Position numbers and translations under genes: made by a program. The notes beneath the pieces are model-generated. The model was not told the origin of the DNA. It saw only the letters and a program-made list of their open reading frames with translations, and made no database searches. 64,000 bases of DNA from Phocoena phocoena (Eukaryota; Chordata; Mammalia; Artiodactyla; Phocoenidae). Where the stretch lies: positions 55,118,205 through 55,182,204 of the forward strand of contig NC_089226.1 in assembly GCF_963924675.1 (NCBI RefSeq). Direction: 5' to 3'. Shown here in pieces: positions 21,385 to 32,467 of the stretch (the first letter of the stretch is position 1; each line of letters opens with the position of its first letter).

Positions 21385-22715
21385 AATTTAAAAACTTCTT
21401 TAAGGTAAAGGGAACAATATCAAGAGTGAAAAGGCAATCTATGGAATGTGAAAATATTTGCAAGCCATTTATCTGATAAGGGATTAATATCCCAAATGCA
21501 CAAGAAACTCCTACAACTTGGTAGCAGAAAAACAAATAACCTGATTGAAAAATGGGACAAGACTTTAAAAACATATTTCTCCAAAGAAGATATATATATG
21601 GCCACCAGGTATATGAAAAGCTGCTCAGCATCACTAACCATCAGGGAAATGCAAGTCAAAACCACAATGAGATACCACCTCACACCTGTTAAGATGGCTA
21701 TTGAAAACCAAACAAACAAAAGATTACGGGACTTCCCTGGCCGTCCAGTGGTTGAGACTCTGCACTTCCAATGCAGGGGATGTGGGTTTGATTCCTGGTT
21801 GGGGAACTAAGATTCCACATGCCACATGGTATGGCCAAAAACTTAAAAAAAGAAAACAAAAACCCAAAAGATTAGTGTTCGTGAGGATGTGGAGAAACCA
21901 AAACCCTTGTACACTGTTGCTGGGAATTTAAATGATTCAGTTACTATGGAAAGTAGTTTGGAGATTCCTCAAAAAATTAAAAATAAAACTACCATATTAT
22001 CCAGCAATTCCACTTCTGGATATGTATCCAGAAGAATTAAAATCAAGGTGTTGAGGAGATGTTAGCCCTCTCATGTTCGTTGAAGCATTATTTACAGTAG
22101 CTAAGATATGAAAACAGCCCAAATGTTCATCAGCAGGTGAATGGACAATGAAAATGCGGCGTATACATAGAATGGAGTATTATTCAGCGTTAAAAAAGAT
22201 GGAAAGCCTACCATTTATGACAACATGGATGAACCTGGAGGACATTATTCTAAGTGAAATAAACCAGCGTTATAAGGACAAATACGGTATGATTCCCCCT
22301 TATATGAGGTATCTAGAATAGTCAAACTCATAGAAGCAGTGAATAGAATGGTGGTTGCCAGGGGCTGGGAGAAGGGGAAAATTAGGAGTTGTTCAATGAG
22401 TAAAAGTTTCAGTTATGCTAGATGAATAAATTCTAGTGACCTATTGTGCAAGGTAGTACCCACAGTTAACAGCACAGTGTTGCGCATTTAAAAATGTTAA
22501 GAGGGTAGATCGCATGTTAAGCATTCTTACCACACACACACAAAATAATGGGACACAAGGAAACTTTTGGAGGTCATGGACATGTTTATTACCTCTATTG
22601 TGGTGGTGATATCATGGTGTGTGCCTATGTCCAAACTCATCAAATTGAATACATTAAATATGTACTTTTTTTGGCATATCAATTATACTTCAATAAAGCT
22701 GTTGTTTTTTCTTTT
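21385..22715 (+). mobile_element. L1, ORF2 end and 3' UTR
   Basis: Plus-strand L1: TTGCAAGCCATTTATCTGAT, CTCAGCATCACTAACCATCA, CACAATGAGATACCACCTCA, CAGCAATTCCACTTCTGGAT, AATGGAGTATTATTCAGCG, then a 3' UTR ending CTTCAATAAAGCTGTTG. ORF2 is broken. A short SINE interrupts it at 21727-21864. It stands head to head with the L1 at 18985-21380. Confidence 0.85.
21727..21864 (+). mobile_element. Short tRNA-derived SINE
   Basis: GGACTTCCCTGGCCGTCCAG to CATGGTATGGCCAAAAACTT plus an A-rich tail. TSD CAAAAGATTA at 21717-21726 and 21865-21874. Confidence 0.92.
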
Positions 22716-22729
22716 TTTAAAGTCTGCTG

Positions 22730-22830
22730 TCTGGAGTCCCAGCCCCAGAAGTTCTGACTTAGCTGGTCTGGGGTACAGCATGGTCATTGGAATTTTTATA
22801 AGCATTCTAGATGATTCTAATATGTAACTA
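22730..22830 (+). repeat. MER5-like DNA transposon remnant
   Basis: CAGAAGTTCTGACTTAGCTG, GGTCTGGGGTACAGCATGG and TCTAGATGATTCTAATATG resemble the second half of MER5-type hAT non-autonomous elements. Diverged. Confidence 0.45.
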
Positions 22831-22849
22831 GGGAGATAAATACTTCTCT

Positions 22850-22975
22850 AGACTAATATCTCACTTTACAGATGGGAAAGAGAGGCTCAGAGAAAGTGAG
22901 AGTGACTTGTCTGGTGAAATGAGATCAAGAACTCAAACTGAGGTCTCCTGACTCCTAGTCCTGGGTTCTGTCTAG
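22850..22975 (-). repeat. MIR SINE
   Basis: CACTTTACAGATGGGAAAG, AGGCTCAGAGAAAGTGAGAG and AGAACTCAAACTGAGGTCTC are reversed MIR. Confidence 0.75.
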
Positions 22976-23109
22976 CACATAATGTGCCTCAGGCTCACTT
23001 CTTATGCTTCTACACAAACACTCTGTCCCAGTCAAATTGTCTCATGTTATACTCCCTGAACATACCAGGTCCATCCCTGTGTCAAATCCACAGCAGTACA
23101 AGCTGCCAT

Positions 23110-23250
23110 TGGAGTGCTTATTATGTGCCCAAACTGAGCAAACCAAATTACATGTGTTACCTCTAATCCATACATCAAGCTTTCAGGGAAAGCATGAGTA
23201 TCCCCATTGTTAGAGGAGGAACCTGATGTCAGAGACTCTAAGAGACTAGT
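23110..23250 (-). repeat. MIR-like fragment
   Basis: GAGTGCTTATTATGTGCCC, CATGTGTTACCTCTAATCC and AGTATCCCCATTGTTAGAGG fit reversed MIR. Strongly diverged. Confidence 0.5.
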
Positions 23251-23284
23251 TGCAATACTGGCTAATGAGGAGAAGCAAGAATTT

Positions 23285-23474
23285 TTTTTTTAAGATTTTT
23301 TGATGTGGACCATTTTTAAAGTCTTTATGGAATTTGTTACATAATTGCTTCTGTTTTATGTTTGGTGTTTTGGCTGTGAGGTATGTGGGATCTTAGCTCC
23401 ACGACCAGGGGTCGAACCTGCACCCCCTACATTAGAAGGCGAAGTCGTAACCACTGGACCACCAGGGAAGTCCT
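23285..23474 (-). mobile_element. tRNA-derived SINE with 16-bp TSD
   Basis: T-rich start, a middle part with TAAAGTCTTTATGGAATTTG, then ATGTGGGATCTTAGCTCCAC and CCAGGGAAGTCCT. The extra middle block makes it about 190 bp, unlike the 115-bp short copies. TSD GGAGAAGCAAGAATTT at 23269-23284 and 23475-23490, perfect. Confidence 0.95.
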
Positions 23475-23490
23475 GGAGAAGCAAGAATTT

Positions 23491-24660
23491 AACAAAGTTC
23501 AGTTGGACTCCAAAGCCCAGGCTCTTGAGCTACACTCACTGCCATCTGTTCCCACCCTGCCTTACCTTCCTGAGTTATTTCTCCATTAGAACCAGCTCTA
23601 GTTTCAAACCCTCCCTGAAAGCCCTTCCACCCCATCTTTTTATTTACTCAATTTTCATGGCACTGATCACCCACATTAGCTGTTTGGGTGAGTCCACCTC
23701 ACGTGGTAACTTATTTTGTCATGTATATGACCTGTTTCCTTCTCCTTGAGGCTGGGAAGGACAAGGACCTTCCTCTGACTATGTTTCTGTCCTGGTCCTG
23801 TAGCTGTGTCAAGATATGGTGCTATTGCAAGATCATAATACTTAGTTTTTTCTGAGACTCCTCCCCTGGGAATATCTGAAGATGGGGAGAGCCTATAGGC
23901 CCAAATGGAGTTGAAAATTTGAACTAAGAAGGAATAGAGCTTTCCTCGGGCTCAGATTTGTAATAATATTTATAAGTAAGCCTCTAGGTGTCAGTAGAAA
24001 GCCTAGTTTTGATAGAGTGTCTCAAATGAAATCAAAATCTCAGGCTAGAAGGACTTTTTCTCATCTCAGTCATCAACCTAAAGCTAGAATTCCCTCTCCA
24101 ACATAACAACAACCATAGCAACATTCCTTCCAGACCAGGGTCTGGTGATGAGGAACCCACTGTTTCTGAGGCAGCCTCTTCAATGTTTGGACAGCTTTGT
24201 TAGAATGCTTTTCTTGATTTTGTGAAACTCTGCCTCCTTCTAGCTTTCACTACAAGGCAACTAAGTGAAAACAACACATGCACTGCATCTGGGCCTGGGC
24301 ATGTGAGAGGCCTGGTGTGGCTGAGTCAGGCCTTCGACACAAGATTCATTACTCAAGGATGTTGGTGGGATCAGTGGGAGCCCCACTGCTCTGGGCTATC
24401 CTGCCCATCAGCCCCTCCCTTATGACCTAAGCATTGTTGACCCTCAGAACACCAGGGAAGGAAGGAAGGAAGCAACACACCTCTGGCAGACTGCTGTCCT
24501 CTCAGACCCAGGGATGAAGAGGGTGACTCTTTACAGCAGAGTCCAAAGACCTGGAGAGTATGTGTCTTGCTCAGAGAAGCCTCCTTTTCACTTCTGTTCT
24601 TCCCAAGGGCTCCTGTCCAATAGCCAGATTGTTGCTTAGCCAAGCCCAATTTTTCTGCTC
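23491..24660. other. Unassigned sequence
   Basis: 1.2 kb with higher GC than its surroundings and no recognised repeat. Open frames up to 92 codons on either strand overlap and show no known motif. A GGAA/AAGG run lies near 24460. It is a candidate for conserved non-coding DNA but nothing more can be said. Confidence 0.4.
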
Positions 24661-24672
24661 AAAAAATTAATA

Positions 24673-24865
24673 GGGGGCTTCCCTGGTGGCGCAGTGGTTG
24701 AGAGTCCGCCTGCCGATGCAGGGGACGTGGGTTCGTGCCCCGGTCCGGGAGGATCCCACATGCCGTGGAGTGGCTGGGCCCGTGAGCCATGGCCGCTGAG
24801 CCTGCGCGTCCGGAGCCTGTGCTCCACAGCGGGAGAGGCCACAGCAGTGAGAGGCCCGCGTGCCG

Positions 24866-24886
<21 letters not shown>
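24673..24886 (+). mobile_element. CHR-C SINE
   Basis: Complete CHR-C with GTGCCGC and a long poly(A). TSD AAAAAATTAATA ending at 24672 and 24898. Close to the shared CHR-C pattern of the window, so fairly young. Confidence 0.95.
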
Positions 24887-24898
<12 letters not shown>

Positions 24899-24989
24899 CG
24901 GACTGCCACTGTGTTTTCTGGTCCCAATTGTATTCTTTAGTAATATATAGAACAAACACAGTATCTCTTCCTCTAGGAATCTCAAGATG

Positions 24990-25105
24990 GAAATTAAGCC
25001 AACCATCCCTCCATCCATCCATTTATCCAACTATCCAACCACTAAGCATATCTTTACTGGGAGCCTACCATGTGCCAGGCACTGAGTTTCCTAGTAAGCA
25101 GACAA
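24990..25105 (-). repeat. L2 LINE 3' end with CCAT repeat
   Basis: (CATC)n, then ACTGGGAGCCTACCATGTGC and CAGGCACTGAGTTTCC, is the reversed L2 3' end. Confidence 0.6.
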
Positions 25106-25173
25106 TAAGTGGCAAATGGTATTACTGTATTAATGACCTGATGATTAACTTAGTCAAAGGGAGATCCACTTTT

Positions 25174-25909
25174 TTTTTTTTTTGCATTGTTAATATTTTT
25201 TAATTTTTTTTTTTTACATCATTATTGGAGTATAATTTCTTTACAATGGTGTGGTAGTTTCTGCTTTATAACAAAGTGAATCAGTTATTCATATACATAT
25301 GTTCCCATATCTCTTCCCTCTTGCATCTCCCTCCCTCCCACCCTCCCTATCCCACCCCTCCAGGCGGTCACAAAGCACCGAGCTGATCCCCCTGTGCTAT
25401 GCGGCTGCTTAGCGCTAGCTATCTACCTTACGTTTGGTAGTGTATATATGTCCATGACTCTCTCTCTCTTTGTCACAGCTTACCCTTCCCCCTCCCCATA
25501 TCCTCAAGTCCATTCTCTAGTAGGTCTGTGTCTTTATTCCTGTCTTACCCCTAGGTTCTTCATGACATTTTATTTCTTAAATTCCATATATATGTGTTAG
25601 CATATGGTATTTGTTTTTCTCTTTCTGACTTACTTCACTCTGTATGACAGACTCTAGGTCTATCCACTTCATTACAAATAGCTCAATTTTGTTTATTGTT
25701 TATGGCTGAGTAATATTCCATTGTATATATGTGCCACATCTTCTTTATCCATTCATCTGATGATGGACACTTAGGTTGTTTGCATCTCCGGGCTATTGTA
25801 AATAGAGCCGCAATGAACATTTTGGTACATGACTCTTTTTGAATTATGGTTTTCTCAGGGTATATGCCCAGTAGTGGGATTGCTGGGTCATATGGTAGTT
25901 CTATTTGTT
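25174..25909 (-). mobile_element. Young 5'-truncated L1 with TSD
   Basis: Reverse L1 3' UTR and ORF2 end: ATTGGAGTATAATTTCTTTA, TTCTGCTTTATAACAAAGTG, ATTCCATTGTATATATGTGC, GGGATTGCTGGGTCATATGG. Perfect TSD AGATCCACTTTT at 25162-25173 and 25910-25921. The length is about 736 bp. Extra T-rich sequence before ACATCATTATTGG suggests two poly(A) blocks at its 3' end. Confidence 0.95.
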
Positions 25910-25964
25910 AGATCCACTTTTATATGGCGGATTTCTGGGAAGGGAATGGAGAGATAAGGGAATG

Positions 25965-26185
25965 AGCACATACTGAACATTGACTGCCTACCAGGCAAGG
26001 TGTTAGGTGCTTGCTTTACTTGCCATATATCGTTTAAGTCTTACCACCATCTCATGATGTGTGTTATCTACATCTCCATTTTAAAAAGAAAGAAGCTAAG
26101 ACTTAGAGAGCCTAAATAAGTTGACCAAGGACACATAACCAGTAAGCAGTGGAGCTGGACTCTGGTTACAGACCTCCCCATCATG
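25965..26185 (-). repeat. MIR SINE
   Basis: GCCTACCAGGCAAGGTGTTA, GTGTTATCTACATCTCCATT, AAGAAGCTAAGACTTAGAGA and GTAAGCAGTGGAGCTGGACT are reversed MIR, nearly full length. Confidence 0.75.
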
Positions 26186-26329
26186 CTGTGGTCATCACAT
26201 GAAAATCCCTAGGACAGCTGAAGGGACGTCATGGTCTCTTCATGTACTGTGTCTGGAATGAATACTGCTTTAAATTACGCTTCTTTTCAAGCTTTCTAAC
26301 CAAAACCCCTCATTTTCTCTGTTGTATTT

Positions 26330-26461
26330 TTACTTTCATTTTATTTTATTTTTGGCTGCACTGCATGGCTTGTGGGATCTTAGTTCCCCGGCCAGGGATT
26401 GAACCCACACCCTTGGCAGTGAAAACACGAAGTCCTAAACACTGGACTGCCAGGGAATTCC
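26330..26461 (-). mobile_element. Short tRNA-derived SINE
   Basis: Reverse short SINE from TTTTTGGCTGCACTGCATGG to GACTGCCAGGGAATTC. TSD CTCTGTTGTATT / CTCTGCTGTATT at 26318-26329 and 26462-26473. Confidence 0.92.
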
Positions 26462-26704
26462 CTCTGCTGTATTCTAAATTTTAAGTTCATAGGGTGATTT
26501 CTTTGTTGTTATTTTCTATAGAAGTCAAATTTCCTGTCAATGCTTTTCCATCATAAATTTGGACACATGACAAAGCATATGAAAGTCAATAGCAGTAATT
26601 TGGGTATTCATCAGTTTGTTTTTCCTCTAGAATTAGTTCTGTACTATATTTACTTTAATTGATAAATTGCTATGATAATATCAAAGACAATTTTCAAGAA
26701 AATA

Positions 26705-28084
26705 AAGTAGGGGGGACCTTCAATATAGCGGAGGAGTAAGACGTGGAGATCACCTTCCTCTCCACAAATACGTCAAAAATACATCTACATGTGGAACAAC
26801 TCATACAGAACACCTACTGAACGGTGGCAGAAGACCTCAGACTTTGCAGAAGAAGGCAGAGCACCGCCTAAACGAGCTCCAGAGATGGGCACAAGTGCAG
26901 CTATCGGCTTGGACCACAGAGATGGGCATGAAATGCTAACGCTGCTGCTGCAGCCACCAAGAATCCTGTGTGCAAACACAGGTCACTATCCACACCCCCC
27001 TGGGAGCCTGTGCAGCCTGCCACTGCCAGGGTTCCGTGATCCAGAGACAAGTTCCTTGGGAGAACACACGGTGCGCCTCAGGCTGTTGCAATGCCACGCT
27101 GGCCTCTGCTGCTGCAGGCTCACCCTGCATTCCAATTATAACTTCTGTACCCCTCCCTCCCCCAGGCCTGAATGAGCAAGAGCCCCCTAATCAGCTACTG
27201 CTTTAACCCCGTCCTGTCTGGGTGGGAACAGATGCCTGAGGGCAACCAACACACAGAGGTGGGACCTAAACCAAAGCTGAACCCCAGGAGCTGTGCGAAC
27301 ATAGAAGAGAAAGGGAAATTTCTCCCAGCAGCCTCGGGAGCAGCGGATTAAATCCCCACAATCAATTTGATGTACCCTGAATCTGTGGAATACCTGAATA
27401 GAAAACAAATCATCCCAAAATTGAGGTGGTGGACTTTGGGAGCAACTGTAGACTTGGGGTTTGCTGTCTGCAACTGACATGTTTCTGATTTTTATGTTTA
27501 TCTTAGTATAGTTTTTAGCACTTCTTATCATTGGTGGATTTCTTTATTGGTTTCATTGCTCTTTTTTCTTTTATTATATGTTTTTGTGCTTATTATTAAA
27601 AAAGTTTTTTTTCTTTCTTTTTTCTCAATTTTCTTCTGAGCTGTATGGCTGAAAGGGTTTTGGTGCTCTAGCTTGGTGTCAGGCCTGAGCCTCTGAGGTG
27701 GGAGAGCCGAGCTCAGGATACTGGTCCACCAGAGACCTCCCAGCCCCACGTAATATCAATTGGCAAGAGCTCTCCCAGAGATCTCTGTCTTAACGCTAAG
27801 ACCCAGCTCCACCCAATGGTCAGCAAGCTCCACTGCTGGATAGCACATGCCAAACAACTAGCAAGACAGGAACACACTCCACCCATTAGCAGAGAGGCTG
27901 CCTAAAATCATAATAAGTTCACAGACACCCCAAAACACACCACCAGACATGGCTCTGCCCACCAGAAAGACAATATCCAGCCCCACCCACCAGAACACAG
28001 GCACCAGTCCCCTCCAACAGAAGCCTACACAAGCCACTGAACAAACCTCACCCACTGGGGGCAGACACAAAAACAACGGGAACA
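26705..28084 (+). promoter_or_regulatory. L1 5' UTR
   Basis: Begins near GGGGGGACCTTCAATATAGC with GGAGGAGTAAGACGTGGAGA. L1 5' UTRs hold an internal RNA polymerase II promoter. This one contains an open sense frame of 128 codons (26789-27175) that has no known function, and a T-rich stretch near 27555-27630. Promoter activity is inferred from the family only. Confidence 0.7.
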
Positions 28085-29025
28085 ATGAACTTGCAGCCTG
28101 TGAAAAGGAAAACCAAACACAGTAAGTTAAGCAAAACGAGAAGACAGAGAAACACACAGCAGTTGAAGGAGCAAGGCAAAAACCCACCAAACCAAACAAA
28201 TGAAGAGGAAATAGGCAGTCTACCTGAAAAAGAACTCAGAGTAATGATAGTAAAGATGATACAAAATCTTGGAAATAAATGGAGAAAATACAAGAAATGT
28301 TTAACAAGGACCTAGAAGGACGAAAGAGCAAACAAACAATGATGAACAACACAATAAATGAAATTAAAAATTCGCTGGAAGGAATCAACAGAATATCTGA
28401 GGCAGAAGAATAGATAACTGACCTGGAAGATAAGATAGTGGAAATAACTACCGCAGAGCAGAATAAAGAAAAAAGAATGAAAAGAATTGAGGACAGTCTC
28501 AGAGACTTCTGGGGCAACATTAAACGCACCAATGTTCGAATTATAGGGGTCCCAGAAGAAGAAGAGAAAAAGAAAGGGTCTGAGAAAATATTTGAAAAGA
28601 TTATAGTTGAAAACTTCCCTAATATGGGAAAGCAAATAGTCAATCAAGTCCAGGAAGCACAGAGAGTCCCATACAGGATACATCCAAGGAGAAACATGCC
28701 AAGACACATATTAATCAAGATATCAAAAATTAAATGCAAAGAAAAAATATTAAAAGCAGCAAGGGAAAAGCAAAAAATAACATACAAGAGAATCCCTATA
28801 AGATTAACAGCGGATCTTTCAGCAGAAAATCTGCAAGCCAGAAGGGAGTGGCATGATATATTTAAAGTGATGGAAGGGAAAAACCTACAACCAAGATTAC
28901 TCTACTCAGCACGGATCTCATTCAGATTCGACACAGAAATTAAAACCTTTACAGAGAAGCAAAAGCTAAGAGAATTCAGCACTACCAAACCAGCTTTAAA
29001 ACAAATGCTAAAGGAACTTCTCTAG
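28085..29025 (+). pseudogene. L1 ORF1, broken
   Basis: L1 ORF1 codes for an RNA-binding coiled-coil protein of the retrotransposition particle. Here about 315 codons remain in two frames. 28085-28315 includes NQTNEEEIGSLPEKELRVMI. A one-base frame change near 28284-28300 follows, and TAG at 28411-28413 stops the second frame. 28438-29025 is open again and includes RIIGVPEEEEKKKGSEKIFE (RRM-like region) and a C-terminal end KQMLKELL just before the stop. The normal length is near 340 residues. Confidence 0.9.
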
Positions 29026-29902
29026 GCAGGAAACACAAGAGAAGGAAAAGACCTACAATAACAAGCCCAAAACAATTAAGAAAATGGTAATAGGGACATA
29101 CATTATTGATAATTACCTTAAATGTAAATGGATTAAATGCTCCAACCAAAAGAGGTAGACTGGCTGAATGGATACAAAAACAAGACCCATATATACGCTG
29201 TCTACAAGAGACCTACTTCAGACCTAGGGACACATACAGACTGAAAGCGAGGGGATGGAAAAGGATATTCCATGCAAATGGAAATCAAAAGAAAGCTGGA
29301 GTAGCAATACTCATATCAGACAAAATAGACTTTAAAATAGAGACTATTACAAGAGACAAAGAAGGACACTACATAATGATCAAGGGAGCAATCCAAGAAG
29401 AAGATATAACAGTTGTAAATATTTATGTATCCAACATAGGAGCACCTCAATACATAAGGCAAATGCTAACAGCCATAAAAGGGGAAATCGACAATAACAC
29501 AATCATACTAGGGGACTTTAACACCCCACTTTCACCAATGGACAGATCAACCAAAATGAAATAAGGAAACACAAGCTTTAAATGACATGTTAAACAAGAT
29601 GGACTTAATTGATATTAATGGGCATTACATCCCAAAAGAACAGAATACACTTTCTTCTCAAGTGCTCATGGAACATTCTCCCAGATAGATCATATCGGGT
29701 CACAAATCAAGCCTTGGTAAATTTAAGAAAATTGAAATCGTATCAAGTATCTTTTCTGACCACAACGCTATGAGACTAGATATCAATTCCAGGAGAAAAA
29801 ACTGTAAAAAATAGAAACACATGGAGGCTAAAGAATACACTACTAAATAACCAAGTGATCACTGAAGAAATCAAAGAGGAATTCAAAAAATACCTAGAAA
29901 CA

Positions 29903-30109
29903 GGGCTTCCCTGGTTGCGCAGTGGTTGAGAGTCCGCCTGCCGATGCAGGGGACATGGGTTCGTGCCCTGGTCCGGGAGAATCCCATGTGCTGCGGAGCT
30001 GCTGGGCCCATGAACCATGGCTGCTGGGCCTGCGCGTCTGGAGCCTGTGCTCCGCAACGGGAGGAGCCGTAGTGGTGAGAGGCCCGCGTACCGCAAAAAA
30101 AAAACAAAA
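29903..30109 (+). mobile_element. CHR-C SINE in L1 ORF2
   Basis: Body from GGGCTTCCCTGGTTGCGCAG to GGCCCGCGTACCGC and poly(A). TSD ACCTAGAAACA at 29892-29902 and 30110-30120. Confidence 0.95.
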
Positions 30110-30393
30110 ACCTAGAAACAAATGACAATGAAAACACGATGACCCAAAACCTATTGGATGCAGCAAAAGCAGTTCTAAGAGGGAAGTTTATAGCAATACA
30201 GTCCTACCTCAAGAAAGAAGAAACATCTCAAATAAACAACCTAACCTTACACCTAAAGCATTTAGAGAAAGAAGAACAAAAAAACCCCAACGTTAGCAGA
30301 AGGAAAGAAATCATAAAGATCAGATCAGAAATAAATGAAAAAGAAATGAAGGAAACAATAGCAAAGATCAAAAAATCTAAAAGCTGGTTCTTT

Positions 30394-30594
30394 TTTTTTT
30401 TTGGCGGTACACAGGCCTCTCACGGTTGTGGCATCTCCTGCTGTGGAGCACAGGCTCCAGACGTGCAGGCCCAGCAGCCATGGCTCACAGACCTAGCTGC
30501 TCTGCAGCATGTGGGATCTTCCTGGACCAGGGCACTAACCCATGTCCCCTGCATTGACAGGCAGACTCTCAACCACTGCGCCACCAGGCAAGCC
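30394..30594 (-). mobile_element. CHR-C SINE in L1 ORF2
   Basis: Reverse CHR-C. Perfect 17-bp TSD CTAAAAGCTGGTTCTTT at 30377-30393 and 30595-30611. It is more diverged than its neighbour at 29903 and lies in the opposite direction, about 285 bp away. Confidence 0.95.
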
Positions 30595-32200
30595 CTAAAA
30601 GCTGGTTCTTTGAGAAGGCAAACAAAATTGATAAACCATTAGCCAGACTCATCCAATAAAACAGGGAGAAAACTCAAATCAACCAAATTAGAAATGAAAA
30701 AGAAGTAGCAACTGACACTGCAGAAATACAAAGGATCATGAGAGATTACTACAAGCAACTATATGCCAATAAAATGGACAACCTGGAAGAAATGGACAAA
30801 TTCTTAGAAAAACACAACCTTCCAAGACTGAACCAGGAACCAGGAAGAAATAGAATATATAAACAGACCAATTACAAGCACTGAAATTGAAAATGTGATT
30901 GAAAATTTTCCAACAAACAAAAGCCCAGGACCAGATGGCTTCACAGGCGAATTCCATGAAACATTTAGAGAAGAACTAACAACCATCTTTCTCAAACTCT
31001 TCCAAAATATAGCAGAAGGAGGAACACTCCTAAACTCATTCTACAAGGCCACCATCACCCTGATACCAAAACCAGACAAAGATGTCACAAAGAAAGAAAA
31101 CTACAGGCCAATATCACTGATGAACAGAGATACAAAAATCCTCAACAAAATACGAGTAAACAGAATCCAACAGCACATGAAAAGGATCATAAACCATGAT
31201 CAAGTGGCGTTTATCCCAGGAATGCAAGGATTCTTCAACATATGCAAATCAATCAATGTGATACACCATATTAACAAATTAAAGGATAAAACCCATATGA
31301 TCATCTCAATAGATGCTGAAAAACTTTTGATGAAATTCAACACCCATTTATGATAAAAACTCTCCAGAAAGTAGGCACAGAGGGAACCTACCTCAACATA
31401 ATTAAGGCCATATATGACAAACCCACAGCCAACAACAGTCTCAATGGTGAAAAACTGAAACCATTTCCTCTAAGATCAGGAACAAGACATGGTGCCCACT
31501 CTCACCATTATTATTCAACATAGTTTTGGAAGTTTTAGCCACAGCAATCAGAGAAGAAAAAGAAATTAAAGGAATCCAAATCAGAAGAGAAGTAAAACTG
31601 TCACTGTTTGCAGATGACATGATACTATACATAGAGAATCCTAAAGATGCTACCAGAAAACTACTAGAGCTAATCAGTGAATTTGGTAAAGTAGCAGTGT
31701 ACAAAATTAATGCACGGAAATCTCTTGCATTCCTATACTAATGATGAACAATCTGAAAGAGAAATTAAGGAAACACAACCCAATCCAAAAATGGGCAGAA
31801 GACCTAAATAGACATTTCTCCAAAGAAGATGTACAGATTGCCAACAAATACATGAAAGGATGCTCAACATCACTAATCATTAGAGAAATGCAAATCAAAA
31901 CTACAATGAGATATCACCTCACACCGGTCAGAATGGCCATCATCGAAAAATCTACAGACAATAAATGCTGGAGAGGGTGTGGAGAGAAGGGAACCCTCTT
32001 GCACTGTTGGTGGGAATGTAAATTGATACAGCCACTATGGAGAACGGTATGGAGCTTCCTTAAAAAACTAAAAATAGAACTACCATAGGACCCAGCAATC
32101 CCACTACTGGACATATACTGTGAGAAAACCATAATTCACAGAGTCATGTACCACAATGTTCATTGCAGCACTATTTACAATATCCAGGATATGGAAGCAA

Positions 32201-32464
32201 CCTAAGTGTCCATCTGCATCTTTATTCCTGTCCTGCCCCTAGGTTTGTCAGAACCATTGTTTTTTTTTACATTCTATATATATGTGTTAGCATACAGTAT
32301 TTGTTTTTGTCTTTCTGACTTACTTCACTCTGTATGACAGACTCTAGGTCCATCCACCTCACTACAAATAACTCAATTTCGTTTCTTTTAATGGCCGAGT
32401 AATATTCCATTGTATGTATGTGCCACATGTTCTTTATCCATTCATCTGTCGATGGACACTTAGG
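32201..32464 (-). repeat. Fold-back L1 3' segment
   Basis: Plus-strand L1 stops at CCTAAGTGTCCATC (32201-32214). From 32215 the sequence is minus-strand L1 3' UTR and ORF2 end, finishing with GATGGACACTTAGG (32451-32464), the exact complement of the stop point. The 3' part of the L1 is therefore flipped about this point with 14 bp present twice. The end with poly(A) is absent. Confidence 0.85.
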
Positions 32465-32467
32465 ACA

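Larger units (their letters stand above)
29084..32214 (+). pseudogene. L1 ORF2, broken
   Basis: ORF2 codes for the L1 endonuclease and reverse transcriptase. Endonuclease: TLNVNGLNAP, CLQET and GDFNT (29511-29525) hold catalytic Asn, Glu and Asp/Asn; the frame ends at TAA 29562-29564. Reverse transcriptase: [18 protein letters not shown], and the catalytic FADD at 31607-31618. Cys-rich end: C-x3-C-x7-H-x4-C at 31966-32019. SINEs at 29903-30109 and 30394-30594 split it. About 0.92 kb between 'EREIKET' and 'NPIKKW' is missing at about 31775 when compared with the L1 at 45875-52080. Many stops and shifts. Confidence 0.92.
26705..32464 (+). mobile_element. Nearly complete, broken L1
   Basis: The largest plus-strand L1: a 5' UTR, a broken ORF1, a broken ORF2 with endonuclease, reverse transcriptase and Cys-rich end, two CHR-C SINE insertions, an internal deletion near 31775, and a 3' end that is flipped rather than continuing to poly(A). 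No TSD could be found, as expected if the true 3' end is lost. Not mobile. Confidence 0.9.

Noticed and set aside
21224..21810. Frames of 136, 99 and 120 codons around the L1 junction
   Set aside because: All three fall across two opposite L1 ORF2 remnants. Matching L1 residues (for example HFSKEDI-type text) show their origin.
22548..22827. Overlapping small frames near the L1 end
   Set aside because: They are L1 3' UTR translated in two frames and have no domain.
24636..25203. Frames of 128 and 169 codons on opposite strands
   Set aside because: Both run through the CHR-C SINE at 24673-24886. The same peptide (MVESPPADAGD..) recurs at many SINEs of the window, so they are translations of the SINE.
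28438..29025. 195-codon open frame as a host gene
   Set aside because: Its sequence is L1 ORF1 (IIGVPEEEE and KQMLKELL) and it lies between an L1 5' UTR and ORF2.
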